Origin: an uncultured Bacteroidota bacterium
Lineage (GTDB): Bacteria; Bacteroidota; Bacteroidia; AKYH767-A; OLB10
Length of the DNA stretch: 64,000 bases
Direction of reading: 5' to 3'
Assembly: GCA_903847585.1 (NCBI GenBank)
Contig: CAINEC010000162.1
Location: forward strand, 62,001 to 126,000
The stretch's first letter is position 1. The number at the start of each line of letters is the position of its first letter. The translations under genes and the position numbers were made by a program. This document shows positions 52,524 to 62,200 of this stretch, one piece after another. The notes beneath the pieces were generated by a model. That model was not told where the DNA came from. It saw nothing but the letters and a program-made list of their open reading frames with translations, and ran no database searches.

Positions 52524-53414
52524 TTAATGGCTTTCTAAAACAGCCATCTGCTCGATTTTTTCCTTCACTTGTTCCATCAACCACATCGGCGTTGATGTCG
52601 CTCCAGCAATCCCAACCGTTTGCTTTCCGTTAAACCAATCAGCCTCGATTTCATCTGCCGATGAAACAAAATAGCTATCTGGATTTACATTTTTACAAAC
52701 CGCATACAAGGCTTTACCATTTGAACTTTTTCTTCCGCTAACGAATACAACTACCTCATATGCAGTAGCAAAACGCTTTAGCTGAGGTTCGCGATTTGAT
52801 ACCTGGCGACATAAAGTATCGTTGGTTATAAAATCGCCATCTTCTAATGATCCTTTATGTTTAACAATTCGTTCCTGGATATCACGAACCATCTTTTCAA
52901 ATCCAATGGTGCTTTTAGTGGTCTGCGAAAAAAAGTGAACCGGCTTATCGTAATCGATGTTATCCAAATCTTTTTCTTCAAAAACTACGATTGCTCGGCC
53001 ATCTGTTTGTCCTACCAGTCCATTCACTTCGGCATGCCCTGGCTGCCCGTAAATCACAATTTGTGCATCGTTATCTATTCCTTCAAAACTAGTTTTTACT
53101 CGGTTTTGAAGTTTTAAAACAACGGGGCAAGATGCATCAATTAGTTCAATATTATTTTTGAGCGCCAATTCATACGTTGAAGGAGGCTCGCCATGCGCGC
53201 GAATTAAAACTTTACAGTCATGTAAATTGGCTAAGTCATCATGATTAATAATCTGGAGACCTTTCGCTTTCAAGCGATCAACTTCCATATTATTGTGAAC
53301 GATATCACCTAAGCAGTATAATTTACCTGTTTCATCCAACTCGTCTTCGGCCATTTGAATAGCATATACCACTCCGAAGCAAAAACCAGAATTAGGATCT
53401 ATTGTAACGTTCAT
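52524..53414 (-). CDS. ispH: 4-hydroxy-3-methylbut-2-enyl diphosphate reductase
   Basis: A 296-residue iron-sulfur enzyme for the last step of the MEP isoprenoid pathway. The three cluster Cys are Cys12 (GFCFGV), Cys96 (ASCPVV) and Cys202 (TLCRQVSNRE). AHGEPP at about 73-78 and the TSTPMWLMEQV end part with the conserved substrate-binding Ser/Thr residues are intact. It is 42 bases after cmk on the same strand, the usual partner order cmk-ispH. Confidence 0.96.
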   Translation of the reverse strand: MNVTIDPNSGFCFGVVYAIQMAEDELDETGKLYCLGDIVHNNMEVDRLKAKGLQIINHDDLANLHDCKVLIRAHGEPPSTYELALKNNIELIDASCPVVLKLQNRVKTSFEGIDNDAQIVIYGQPGHAEVNGLVGQTDGRAIVVFEEKDLDNIDYDKPVHFFSQTTKSTIGFEKMVRDIQERIVKHKGSLEDGDFITNDTLCRQVSNREPQLKRFATAYEVVVFVSGRKSSNGKALYAVCKNVNPDSYFVSSADEIEADWFNGKQTVGIAGATSTPMWLMEQVKEKIEQMAVLESH

Positions 53415-53456
53415 CTTTTTATTTGTTTGATAACAACACTTGGTATTAAATATTGT

Positions 53457-54152
53457 TTAGCAACCTACTTTAAACTTCTCTATTTCTTTCACCACAAACT
53501 CCACTTGTTCTTCTTGATTCAAATGAGAATTGTCCAAAACTATAGCATCATCGGCTTTTCTTAGCGGACTTTCCTCACGATGAGAATCTTCGTAATCACG
53601 TCCAACAACATTACTTATCACCTCTTCCACTGTAATCTCAACACCCTTTGATACAAGTTCCTTAAATCGGCGATCAGCACGAATCATCGGATCAGCCTTC
53701 ATGAATATCTTTAAATCAGCATGCGGAAAAACAGTCGTACCGATGTCTCTTCCATCCATCACCAAACCTCCTTGCTCCCCTTCTTGCTGTTGAAGCTCCA
53801 CCATTTTTTTTCGCACCGTTTTAATCGCGCTCACATGACTTACCTGCTCGCTAATTTCCATCGTTCGAATTGGCTGTTCTACATTTTCACCGTTCAAATA
53901 TACTTCACTTAATCCTGTTGCTGGATTTACTTGAAATGTAATTTGAATTTTATCTAAAACCGGATTGAAATCAAATGGAAAATCAACTAACTCATCTGAA
54001 TCTGGAATAGGAATTCCGTTGCGCATAAAATAAAGCGTTACCGCTCTATACATTGCACCAGAATCGATGTATTTAAGTCCTAAACGCTTGGCAATGGCCT
54101 TTGCGACAGTACTTTTACCACAAGAAGAAAATCCGTCGATGGCAATAATCAT
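53457..54152 (-). CDS. cmk: Cytidylate kinase
   Basis: A 231-residue (d)CMP kinase of typical length. The P-loop GFSSCGKST is at 7-15, YIDSGAMYRAVT near 30 is the substrate part, and MDGRDIGTTVFP and DADLKIF-type AKMFM motifs near 150-165 complete the kinase. I start at ATG 54152, giving the family N-terminus MIIAIDG. An ATG at 54164 lies five bases after the -7 box and is a real alternative that would add four residues; the frame upstream of that lies in promoter DNA. Runs before ispH. Confidence 0.93.
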   Translation of the reverse strand: MIIAIDGFSSCGKSTVAKAIAKRLGLKYIDSGAMYRAVTLYFMRNGIPIPDSDELVDFPFDFNPVLDKIQITFQVNPATGLSEVYLNGENVEQPIRTMEISEQVSHVSAIKTVRKKMVELQQQEGEQGGLVMDGRDIGTTVFPHADLKIFMKADPMIRADRRFKELVSKGVEITVEEVISNVVGRDYEDSHREESPLRKADDAIVLDNSHLNQEEQVEFVVKEIEKFKVGC

Positions 54153-54169
54153 TCGTGAATGCATAAGTA

Positions 54170-54177
54170 CAAAGATA
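54170..54177 (-). promoter_or_regulatory. -7 promoter box (TATCTTTG) of cmk-ispH
   Basis: Perfect TAnnTTTG on the minus strand, five bases before ATG 54164 and 17 before ATG 54152. Confidence 0.6.
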
Positions 54178-54237
54178 AGGCGATAATTAGGACTTATCCT
54201 AAAATAAAACAAGAATTAAAAACATACTTTTTCACAA

Positions 54238-55005
54238 TTAATCAAGTATTAACTGTAAGCCATCATAAGCTACAAATCGCTGAGCTGGCAACTCTGAAGA
54301 AACAAGTTCATGTTTTCCCATTTGATGACTTAAATGAATCAAATATCCTTGTTCAATCTTCAATTCATCCAATAAAAATAGTGCTTGGTCAAGATTAAAA
54401 TGCGTAGGATGAAAATTTCGTCGAAGAGCATTAATCACCATCACTTTCGAACCTTCAATTTTCTTTTTTTCTTTTTCACTTATAAAATTAGCATCAGTAA
54501 TAAAGGTGAAATCACCAATTCTAAATCCACGGATTTCAAGTTGCGCATGAAAAACCTTTATTGGAATCAGGGTAATATCTCCGATGGTAAAAGCTTCATC
54601 GTTGAAATTATAAATGTTAAGCTCCGGAACTCCTGGATAATCGTTTTCAAAAGCATAAAAAAACTCGCGACGCAAAGCTGTTTCTACTTGCTTAGTACAA
54701 TATACATCTACTGGCTTTTTATTGATGAAATTGAAAGCACGGATATCATCCATTCCGGCAATATGATCTTTATGCTCGTGAGTAAAAACTAACCCATCCA
54801 ATTTCTTCACCTTCTCACGTAACATCTGCTGACGAAAATCCGGACCTGAGTCAATTACAACAGTCGTATCTCCACGTTCAATCATGATAGAAGTTCGCAA
54901 TCGTTTATCGCGTGCATCATCCGACAAACAAACATCACAATCACAGCCAATCAGAGGGACACCCTGAGAAGTTCCTGTACCTAAAAATGTGATTTTCGTT
55001 TGCAA
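54238..55005 (-). CDS. PhnP-like MBL-fold metallo-hydrolase
   Basis: A 255-residue metallo-beta-lactamase-fold protein with HEHKDH at 76-81, the opening ITFLGTGTSQGVPLIGCDCDVC (landmark region 5-26) and SHQMGKHE near the end. Relatives include PhnP phosphodiesterases and lipoyl- or octanoyl-linked hydrolases of unknown role; the CxCxxC cluster near residues 21-26 is typical of this group and may bind a structural metal. The only start near the conserved N-terminus is TTG 55005, six bases after the upstream gene's stop. Confidence 0.82.
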   Translation of the reverse strand: MQTKITFLGTGTSQGVPLIGCDCDVCLSDDARDKRLRTSIMIERGDTTVVIDSGPDFRQQMLREKVKKLDGLVFTHEHKDHIAGMDDIRAFNFINKKPVDVYCTKQVETALRREFFYAFENDYPGVPELNIYNFNDEAFTIGDITLIPIKVFHAQLEIRGFRIGDFTFITDANFISEKEKKKIEGSKVMVINALRRNFHPTHFNLDQALFLLDELKIEQGYLIHLSHQMGKHELVSSELPAQRFVAYDGLQLILD

Positions 55006-55010
55006 GAGGA

Positions 55011-55352
55011 TTATTCGTTTTCGGTGTTTTCCGCGGGTGGCACCACTGCTTCTTCAGTATTTGCTGCAAAATCCAGCTCCATGCTTTCTTCTTTGCTGAC
55101 AATCGGATTTTTAAGTCCGATATCGCGAAGATCTACTTGTATCTGATTATTTGTATTTAGCGTGGTAATGATTTCAATTAAAGCCTGAATACGACTTTCC
55201 AGCGTGGAAAATTTATTGATTACCACTACTCTTTTCGCCTCTAAAAGACAATAATTCGATCTAAAATTTCCCTTTTCATAACGCACCTCGTAAGTCTGCT
55301 CTTTGAGGAGCTCTTCCAATTTCTTTAAGTACGCGGGAGTAAACTTCGCCAT
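55011..55352 (-). CDS. Conserved small protein of unknown function
   Basis: A 113-residue protein. Residues 1-75 form a helix-strand region with KKLEELLKEQTYEVRYEKGNFRSNYCLLEAKRVVVINKFSTLESRIQALIEII as position landmarks at 10-62; the remainder is an acidic, low-complexity tail ending VPPAENTENE. I know this type from many Bacteroidota as a short conserved hypothetical, without a function. It begins with ATG and is five bases before the MBL-fold gene, so the two are likely co-expressed. Confidence 0.65.
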   Translation of the reverse strand: MAKFTPAYLKKLEELLKEQTYEVRYEKGNFRSNYCLLEAKRVVVINKFSTLESRIQALIEIITTLNTNNQIQVDLRDIGLKNPIVSKEESMELDFAANTEEAVVPPAENTENE

Positions 55353-55616
55353 ATCTGATTCTACTAATTACTCACAAATTTGCGAAAAAATGCGCAGATA
55401 AAAAATAAAAAGTTTTACAGGGCAAAAACAATTCAATTTCATGTATTTAGGAATTTGAAAATCGACAATTATTAGGACTATTTCAATATCCCATTTACCC
55501 AATTGCTAAAATTCATTGTTAGAGAGGTGTTAAATGATTAAAAACAATTTAAAAAATTGAGCATAAAGTGGTGATTTTTATATTCCTTTGCACCACTAAA
55601 ATAATTTTGAGAAATT
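55353..55616. other. Divergent gap before the transhydrogenase operon (264 bp)
   Basis: AT-rich; nothing gene-like. It holds the transhydrogenase promoter candidate near its end. I see no clear minus-strand -7 box for the small protein gene. Confidence 0.5.
55556..55590 (+). promoter_or_regulatory. Candidate promoter of the transhydrogenase operon
   Basis: ATTG at 55556-55559 and TTCCTTTG at 55583-55590, spacer 23; each has one mismatch from TTTG and TAnnTTTG. Leader would be about 20 bases. Confidence 0.42.
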
Positions 55617-56723
55617 ATGTTAATTGGAATTACAACAGAAACAAAGGCGTACGAAAAAAGAGTAGCTGTTACGCCAGATGTTACTGCACAATTGGTAAAA
55701 GCCGGCTTTGATGTTTGTATTCAGTCGGGAGCAGGAATGAACTCCTATTTTTCTGATGATAGTTATATCAATGCAGGTGGAAAACTAGAAGCAGATGCAA
55801 ATAAAATTTATCAGACTGCTGATGTTATTTTGAAAGTAAATGCCCCTACCGATGCTGAAATTGCACAAATGAAAAAAGGTGCTGTTTTAATCTCTTTTAT
55901 GTGGGCAGGAACAAATCCAGCCTTAGTAGAGTCTTGCGTTAAACAAGGTATCACAGCATTCTCAGTAGATGCAATTCCGCGTATTTCAAGAGCACAAAAA
56001 ATGGATGCTTTAAGTTCACAAGCTAACTTAGCGGGTTACAAATCAGTAATTCTTGCAGCTAATACACTTGGAAAAATATTTCCTTTGTTAATGACAGCAG
56101 CTGGAACTATTAAGCCATCTAAAGTGGTGATTTTTGGAGCTGGTGTAGCGGGCTTACAAGCAATTGCAACTGCTAAACGTTTAGGAGCTATCGTTGAAGT
56201 AACAGATATTCGTCCTGAGACAAAAGAGCAAGTTGAATCGTTAGGTGGTAAATTCATTCAAGTTAAAGGTGATGACTCCATCAAAATTGAAGGTGGATAT
56301 GTAAAAGGAGTTTCAGACGAGTTTTTAAAGAATCAACAGGAACTAGTTGCGAAGCATGTTTCCGAAGCAGATATCGTTATTACTACCGCATTAATCCCAG
56401 GACGTAAAGCTCCAGTGTTGGTGACAGAAGACATGGTAAAGAGCATGCGTTTAGGATCTGTGATTGTAGATATGGCGGTTGAGCAAGGAGGAAACTGTGC
56501 AATCAGCGAAGTGAACGCAACTGTTGTAAAACATGGAGTAACCATTATTGGAGAATCTAACATCCCTTCCCTACTTCCATTCAATGCTTCTGATTTATAT
56601 GCGAAGAATATTCAAACATTCTTATTGCATTTAGCAAGTAAAGATGGCTTCAAATGGGAAATGGAAGAAGAAATCACAAAAGGTTCGTTGATTGTCCACG
56701 AAGGAAAAAAGATGATTGCTTAA
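55617..56723 (+). CDS. pntA: NAD(P) transhydrogenase alpha subunit, NAD-binding part (PntAA)
   Basis: A 368-residue soluble subunit, domain I, which binds NAD(H). GAGVAGLQAI near 177-186 is the Rossmann motif (GxGxxG-type), ITTALIPGRKAPVLVT near 256-271 and DMAVEQGGNCAIS near 285-297 are hallmark stretches, and RVAVTPDV near 16-23 matches the alanine dehydrogenase-like N-terminus. With the next two genes it forms the proton-translocating transhydrogenase that makes NADPH from NADH using the proton gradient. Here the alpha chain is split in two genes, as in Rhodospirillum and many other bacteria. Confidence 0.95.
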   Translation: MLIGITTETKAYEKRVAVTPDVTAQLVKAGFDVCIQSGAGMNSYFSDDSYINAGGKLEADANKIYQTADVILKVNAPTDAEIAQMKKGAVLISFMWAGTNPALVESCVKQGITAFSVDAIPRISRAQKMDALSSQANLAGYKSVILAANTLGKIFPLLMTAAGTIKPSKVVIFGAGVAGLQAIATAKRLGAIVEVTDIRPETKEQVESLGGKFIQVKGDDSIKIEGGYVKGVSDEFLKNQQELVAKHVSEADIVITTALIPGRKAPVLVTEDMVKSMRLGSVIVDMAVEQGGNCAISEVNATVVKHGVTIIGESNIPSLLPFNASDLYAKNIQTFLLHLASKDGFKWEMEEEITKGSLIVHEGKKMIA

Positions 56724-56752
56724 TTTAAAAAGGAAAAATAAAAGAATATAAA

Positions 56753-57058
56753 ATGGAATCAATTTTAAACTTAATCAGCGAACACCGCGAAATGATTTAT
56801 TTCGTTTTACTATCGGTGTTTGTAGGTATCGAAGTAATTGGTGGCGTACCAACAGTATTACATACTCCATTAATGAGTGGAGCAAATGCAATCCATGGTG
56901 TAGTAATCGTGGGAGCTATTTACGTAATGCTTAATGTTGACCCTACGGATTACCTGGCATTAGCATTAGGATTTTTAGCGGTTTTATTAGGTACGCTAAA
57001 CGTAGTTGGCGGTTTTGTAGTAACAGACCGCATGTTGGAAATGTTCAAGAAAAAATAA
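56753..57058 (+). CDS. NAD(P) transhydrogenase alpha subunit, membrane part (PntAB)
   Basis: A 101-residue membrane protein, the other half of the alpha subunit. It has three to four hydrophobic helices (about 15-30, 43-60, 64-90) and the family signature VIGGVPTVLHTPLMSGANAIHG (landmark region 28-49), the half-channel segment that helps carry protons. It is 29 bases after pntAA and 18 before pntB. Confidence 0.93.
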   Translation: MESILNLISEHREMIYFVLLSVFVGIEVIGGVPTVLHTPLMSGANAIHGVVIVGAIYVMLNVDPTDYLALALGFLAVLLGTLNVVGGFVVTDRMLEMFKKK

Positions 57059-57076
57059 TTTAATCAATACAGAATT

Positions 57077-58489
57077 ATGAAGAGTGCATTGCTCGAATTA
57101 TCATATTTAATAGGATCCGTAACATTTATTGTCGGATTAAAAATGATGGGGAATCCAAAGTCGGCCCGCAAAGGAAACTTATTGGGAGCTGCAGGAATGA
57201 CCCTCGCTATTTTAGGTACTATCTTTTTGTTTGAAAAGAAAACCGAAGATGGTGCTGTTGTAGCAGACCATGTTGTTCCAGGAATTATCTACGCATTAAT
57301 TTTCGGAGCTATCTTATTAGGAACTATCGTTGGATGGTTAACAGCTAAAAAAGTTCAGATGACAAAGATGCCTGAATTGGTATCGATGTTTAATGGTATG
57401 GGCGGTGCCTGTGCTGCGTTAATTGGTTTGATGGAATACGAGCACAACTTACATCACACGGGCGCTTTAGCAACCATTATTGCAGGAATGGTGATTGGTA
57501 CCGTTTCTTTTTCGGGATCTATCATTGCCTATTTAAAATTGAATGGCACGATGAAGCAACCTATTCGACTACCGCAATATAATGTCATTAATACGATAGT
57601 AATGGCGGGGGTTGTTTTATTTGGAGCATGGGTAGTTATGACAGCACCAAGTATGACATTCTTGTATTTATTATTTGCAGTTGCGATTGTTTACGGAATC
57701 TTATTTACTGTTCCTATTGGTGGAGCGGATATGCCAGTAGTTATATCTTTATTAAACTCGTTTACTGGATTAGCTGCTGCTTTCGGAGGATTTCTTTATG
57801 ACAACAAAATCATGTTGACAGGTGGTATTCTAGTAGGATCGGCAGGTACGTTACTTACATTAGTTATGTGTAAGGCAATGAATCGTCCGTTGAGCAATGT
57901 AATTTTCGGAGCATTTGGTGGTGGAGATGCTGCCGCAGGTTCAAGTTCAGTTTCTGGAAGTATAAAAGATATAAATGTATCGGATACGGCGGTATTAATG
58001 AACTACTCTAAGAAAGTAGTTATTGTACCTGGGTACGGATTAGCAGTTGCGCAGGCGCAGCATGTTATACATGAATTAGAAACAATTTTAGAAGAGCGTG
58101 GTGTTGAAGTAAAATATGCGATACATCCTGTTGCTGGTCGTATGCCAGGACACATGAACGTATTACTTGCGGAGTCGAATGTATCGTATGATAAGTTAGT
58201 TGAGATGGAAGACATCAATCCTGAATTTTCTTCTACGGATGTGGTTTTAGTTGTTGGAGCTAATGACGTTGTAAACCCAGCGGCTCATAACGATCCTTCC
58301 TCTCCTATTTACGGAATGCCAATTTTAGATGTAGAAAACGCATCACATATAATCGTAAACAAGCGTTCAATGAATGCAGGATATGCAGGTATTGAAAATG
58401 AATTATTCTTTAATCCGAAGACAAGTATGTTATTCGGCGATGCAAAAGCTGTACTAACGAAGTTAGTGGCGGAGATTAAGTCGTTGTAA
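57077..58489 (+). CDS. pntB: NAD(P) transhydrogenase beta subunit
   Basis: A 470-residue subunit. The N-terminal half (about 1-270) has eight or nine membrane helices with MVSMFNGMGGACAALIG near 110-125; the C-terminal half (about 300-470) is domain III that binds NADP(H), with VPGYGLAVAQAQH, HPVAGRMPGHMNVLLAE and VVGANDVVNPAA. All hallmark motifs are present. It ends at a strong terminator. Confidence 0.95.
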   Translation: MKSALLELSYLIGSVTFIVGLKMMGNPKSARKGNLLGAAGMTLAILGTIFLFEKKTEDGAVVADHVVPGIIYALIFGAILLGTIVGWLTAKKVQMTKMPELVSMFNGMGGACAALIGLMEYEHNLHHTGALATIIAGMVIGTVSFSGSIIAYLKLNGTMKQPIRLPQYNVINTIVMAGVVLFGAWVVMTAPSMTFLYLLFAVAIVYGILFTVPIGGADMPVVISLLNSFTGLAAAFGGFLYDNKIMLTGGILVGSAGTLLTLVMCKAMNRPLSNVIFGAFGGGDAAAGSSSVSGSIKDINVSDTAVLMNYSKKVVIVPGYGLAVAQAQHVIHELETILEERGVEVKYAIHPVAGRMPGHMNVLLAESNVSYDKLVEMEDINPEFSSTDVVLVVGANDVVNPAAHNDPSSPIYGMPILDVENASHIIVNKRSMNAGYAGIENELFFNPKTSMLFGDAKAVLTKLVAEIKSL

Positions 58490-58509
58490 GAATATATAAA
58501 AGCTATAAC

Positions 58510-58540
58510 AAAAAAGAGGGCCAAATGGTCCTCTTTTTTT
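58510..58540. terminator. Bidirectional terminator after pntB
   Basis: AAAAAAGAGG and CCA pair with TGG and CCTCTTTTTT around AA, with one G-T pair; T-runs on each strand. Confidence 0.9.
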
Positions 58541-58628
58541 ATAACTACTATTCAATAAATATTTATCAATCAGTTAAAAATTCGAATATTGAATTTAAAA
58601 AATGCAAGTCGATAACTAAGACTTTACT

Positions 58629-59213
58629 CTAGTCATTGCGTTTAAAATCTAAAACACAACAATAATTATAATAGCTATGTGGCCTTATGCTAACTCCAAC
58701 TTTAGAAAATTCATCATCCAAACAAATTCCACGATGTCCTAAACTAGGTACATCTTGATCAATTAATAATTGAAGTGTGACAGTCAATCCCGTTTGACAG
58801 TCATAAGAACAACATTCTCCATCAAACCCATCAACGCAATTTACACGATGATGTCCGTAAGAACCAGATTTACCACTCTCTATTGCAAAACAATTGGCGA
58901 GTTGATACATGCCTTGATCAAAAGTCAATGCATTAACTGGCTTCATTTGATTTAATGTTACTTGAAGCGATTTTGTAAATTCAGTTTCTTTATACAATCC
59001 ATCTTCAATAGCTTTTTTCAATTCAATGGATGCAAATTTTTTAGGATAAAGGCGAGCGAGATTGATATAACGAAAAACTTCTTTTTCCTCGAGCGTAATT
59101 CCTTTAATATTTTTAGCCGTATTAGCAGCTTCAAACTCTTGTTCTGTCCATTGTTGAGCTAAACAATTATTTGCAAACAAGAAAATAATTGCAATAAGAA
59201 ATAATCTGTTCAT
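58629..59213 (-). CDS. Secreted CAP-domain protein
   Basis: A 194-residue protein with a signal peptide (about 20 residues, ending NCLAQ) and a CAP (SCP/PR-1) domain: EVFRYINLARLYPKKFA near 45-61, LTFDQGMYQLANCFAIESGKSGSYGHHRV near 97-125 with the conserved Glu and His, and SLGHRGICLDDEFSKVGVSI near 156-175. A Cys cluster (about 127-138, CVDGFDGECCSYDC) may form disulfides. CAP proteins are extracellular, sometimes peptidase- or lipid-binding-like. Length is short but complete. It lies downstream of the giant T9SS gene on the same strand, 51 bases away, so it may share its transcript. Confidence 0.85.
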   Translation of the reverse strand: MNRLFLIAIIFLFANNCLAQQWTEQEFEAANTAKNIKGITLEEKEVFRYINLARLYPKKFASIELKKAIEDGLYKETEFTKSLQVTLNQMKPVNALTFDQGMYQLANCFAIESGKSGSYGHHRVNCVDGFDGECCSYDCQTGLTVTLQLLIDQDVPSLGHRGICLDDEFSKVGVSIRPHSYYNYCCVLDFKRND

Positions 59214-59264
59214 AAAGTTTGGTTTATTGAAGAACGAAAACCAACTTGAAATATTATAAAAAGC

Positions 59265-62200
59265 TTATCTGATAATCATTAATGATCCATAAGTTGAAGG
59301 TGGTTCGCCTTTATAACTCATTCCATTCCATCGGTTGCCATTTTGAAATATAGCATCCACCTTCCAAACATATGCGCCCTGAGGAACTGGCTTATTATTA
59401 AAAGTACCATCCCATTTCTCCTCTGGTTGTCCATTATTTATTTTATTAGACGACCAAACTTTTTCTCCATACGGAGAAAACACCTCAATATTATAAGAAG
59501 CCAATCCAACTCCCTTTGGAATAAAATACATCGTTTCGATAGTACCAGCATCAGGAGACAAAGCGTTAGGTATAAATAATGATCCTAAAAAATCTACTTG
59601 AATTGCATATATTGCAGTGTCAGGACAATCAACATCGTTATAAACTATCAATGAAACATAAAAGATTCCGTTATTATAAAAACGATGTATAGGATTTTTA
59701 TCATAAACCAAAGGACTACCATCGCCAAAATTCCAAACCCATTTTACTGCGTCAATAGATAAATCTGTAAATTGATAAATACCACTTGGATTTATTATTG
59801 TATCAACTTGATAAAAGCTAAAATTAGCGGTTGGAATTGGAAGTACATTAATGGCATTATCAACTTTTAACGTATCGTAGCATACGGAATCTTCATTCGC
59901 AATTAAAGTAACATCATATTGTCCAATTTGATTGTAAGTATAAAAAACAGAACTTCCCAAGATCGTATCTCCATTGCCAAAATCCCAAAACGCATTGCTC
60001 GCATTTGAGGATGTATTTATAAAATTGATAGTTAATGGAACACAACCTTCCAATGTTAAAGGAATAAATGAAGCATTAGGTTCACCATATACCTTTATGA
60101 TTTTTTGAATAGTATCTTTACAATTATATAGATTACTTGAAATTAATTCCACATTTAATAATTGTGGATCAGAAACTTGCAATATTGGATTTATAGTAAC
60201 TGATTGACCAATATTACCAAAAAACCAATCATAGTTATTAGCTCCTATGCTTAAATTTTGAAACTCTAAATTTGTTGGTGTTTGACAAATTGGATTTTGA
60301 ATAAAGTTGAAATCTGCAATTGGTACAGGAAATACGTTAATAAAATTATAAGAAGTATCATCGCTACACAAATTAGAATCTAACAAAAACAAACTAATTG
60401 AATATTGACCAGGGGTTATATAGGTATAACTAATTGGATTTCCCGTTAAAGTATCTCCATTACCCAAATCCCATAAAAAGAACGAAGCATTTGGTGTAAT
60501 ACTATTTAAATTAATCAAATAAGGAGAACAACCATTTATTCCACTCAATACAAATTCGGCTTCAGGATGCTGAACTATTTGTATTGATTTCAATAATGTA
60601 TCAGGGCAACCATTAATGGAAGAAAAACCAATTAAAGTTACATTATAAACTCCAGGATCTTCAAAAATGTGGTTCGGAGAAAATGCAACGGAATCAATTG
60701 GCGAACTATCTCCGAAATCCCAATAATAACCTGAAATATTAGGCGATAAATTAGTTATTTCAATTGTATCGTTATTACAACCTTTAACAGACATTGAGAA
60801 GTCTAAAACAGGTTGTGGTAAAACTTCAATCGTCTGTGAAATTGAATCAAATCCACATAAATTATCTACATATTGCCAAACTGTAAAAACTCCAGCAGTA
60901 TCAAACACATGTACAACCGTATCTCCAAAAGAAGAATAGCCATCACCAAAATCCCAACTTACTACTGAACTTGCCGCAACCACACTTGAAAAAGTACATT
61001 TCAAAGGTCGACAACCTTGTACTTTATCTGAATTAAAAAAAGCTTTGACTTGATTTGGACGGATAGTTACACTTTTTGAAATACTGTCAACTCCGCAACG
61101 ATTAGAAGATACTAACTTAATTACATAAGTTGAATCCAATGAATCTGTAACAAAAACTTGTGGTGCTAAAATAGAATCTGTCGAAACTAAAACTCCATTA
61201 ATATACCATTCATAGTATTGTGGTTGCCCAGTTGTGACGTTATTAAAAAATATTGTTGCTGGAGAGCAAGAATCATTATAATTAATTCCAAAACCTGGTA
61301 CCGGGATTGGATATACGGTGATGCTATCTAATGCGGTAGCGATTCCACAAGCATTACTTGTTGTCAATTGCAAATGATAAATTGTTGAATCGCCAGGCCC
61401 TTGATTAAAAACGATGTTGCCTGGATTATAAATTGTATCATATACACCATTACCATAATTCCAAGCATACGTATTTGCTCCATAAAAAGAGCTTAAATTA
61501 TCTATATTTATCGTTAAAGGAGAACAACCTTTATTTGTATCTAAAACAAAAGATGCATCAGGAGGGGCAATAATTTCAAGTGGAGCTTGTACGGTATCCT
61601 TACATCCAAATTGATTTTCGTAAACTAGTGTAATCGGGTAATTTCCTGAAATATTATATGTATGATTTACTGTATTAAGAAAAGAAAACGGCGAACCATC
61701 ACCAAAATCCCAAATTGAATTTGTACCAGGAGCATTATTGGAAAACAACAGTGATTGATTTACACATGCAGTATCAGGGATTTGATATGCACTTGCCGTA
61801 GGTTGAAAAATAATTACATTGAAAGTATCACGAATGATGCAATTATAACCAAGACCAGAGTCAACAAATGTATACACGACTGTATCCAATGATAAATTAG
61901 TATAACTAGGAGAATATGTACCAATAATTGAATCAGTAATTCCCGAACCTAGCCAATAACCACCAGTTGGGAAACCTGAAAAATTGACCGGATTACTATT
62001 GCTACAAAAAAATGTATCACGTCCAGCATTAATTCCAGCACCTATCACAGCAACTAAAAATGAATCTTTTACAGCACAAGTAGCGGAACCATATGAATAT
62101 AAAAAATAGTTGTTTAGTACATTAGTTGAATCCGAATTAAAACTAGCACCAATCAAATTTCCATTATATGTCCAAACACCACCGCTTGGAATCGCAGATA

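Noticed and set aside
53415..53456. CRISPR-like or repeat signal between ispH and cmk
   Set aside because: Only 42 AT-rich bases, with no repeats.
54385..54792. 135-residue frame antisense to the MBL-fold gene
   Set aside because: Lys/Ile/Phe-rich shadow of a gene with intact metal-binding motifs on the other strand.
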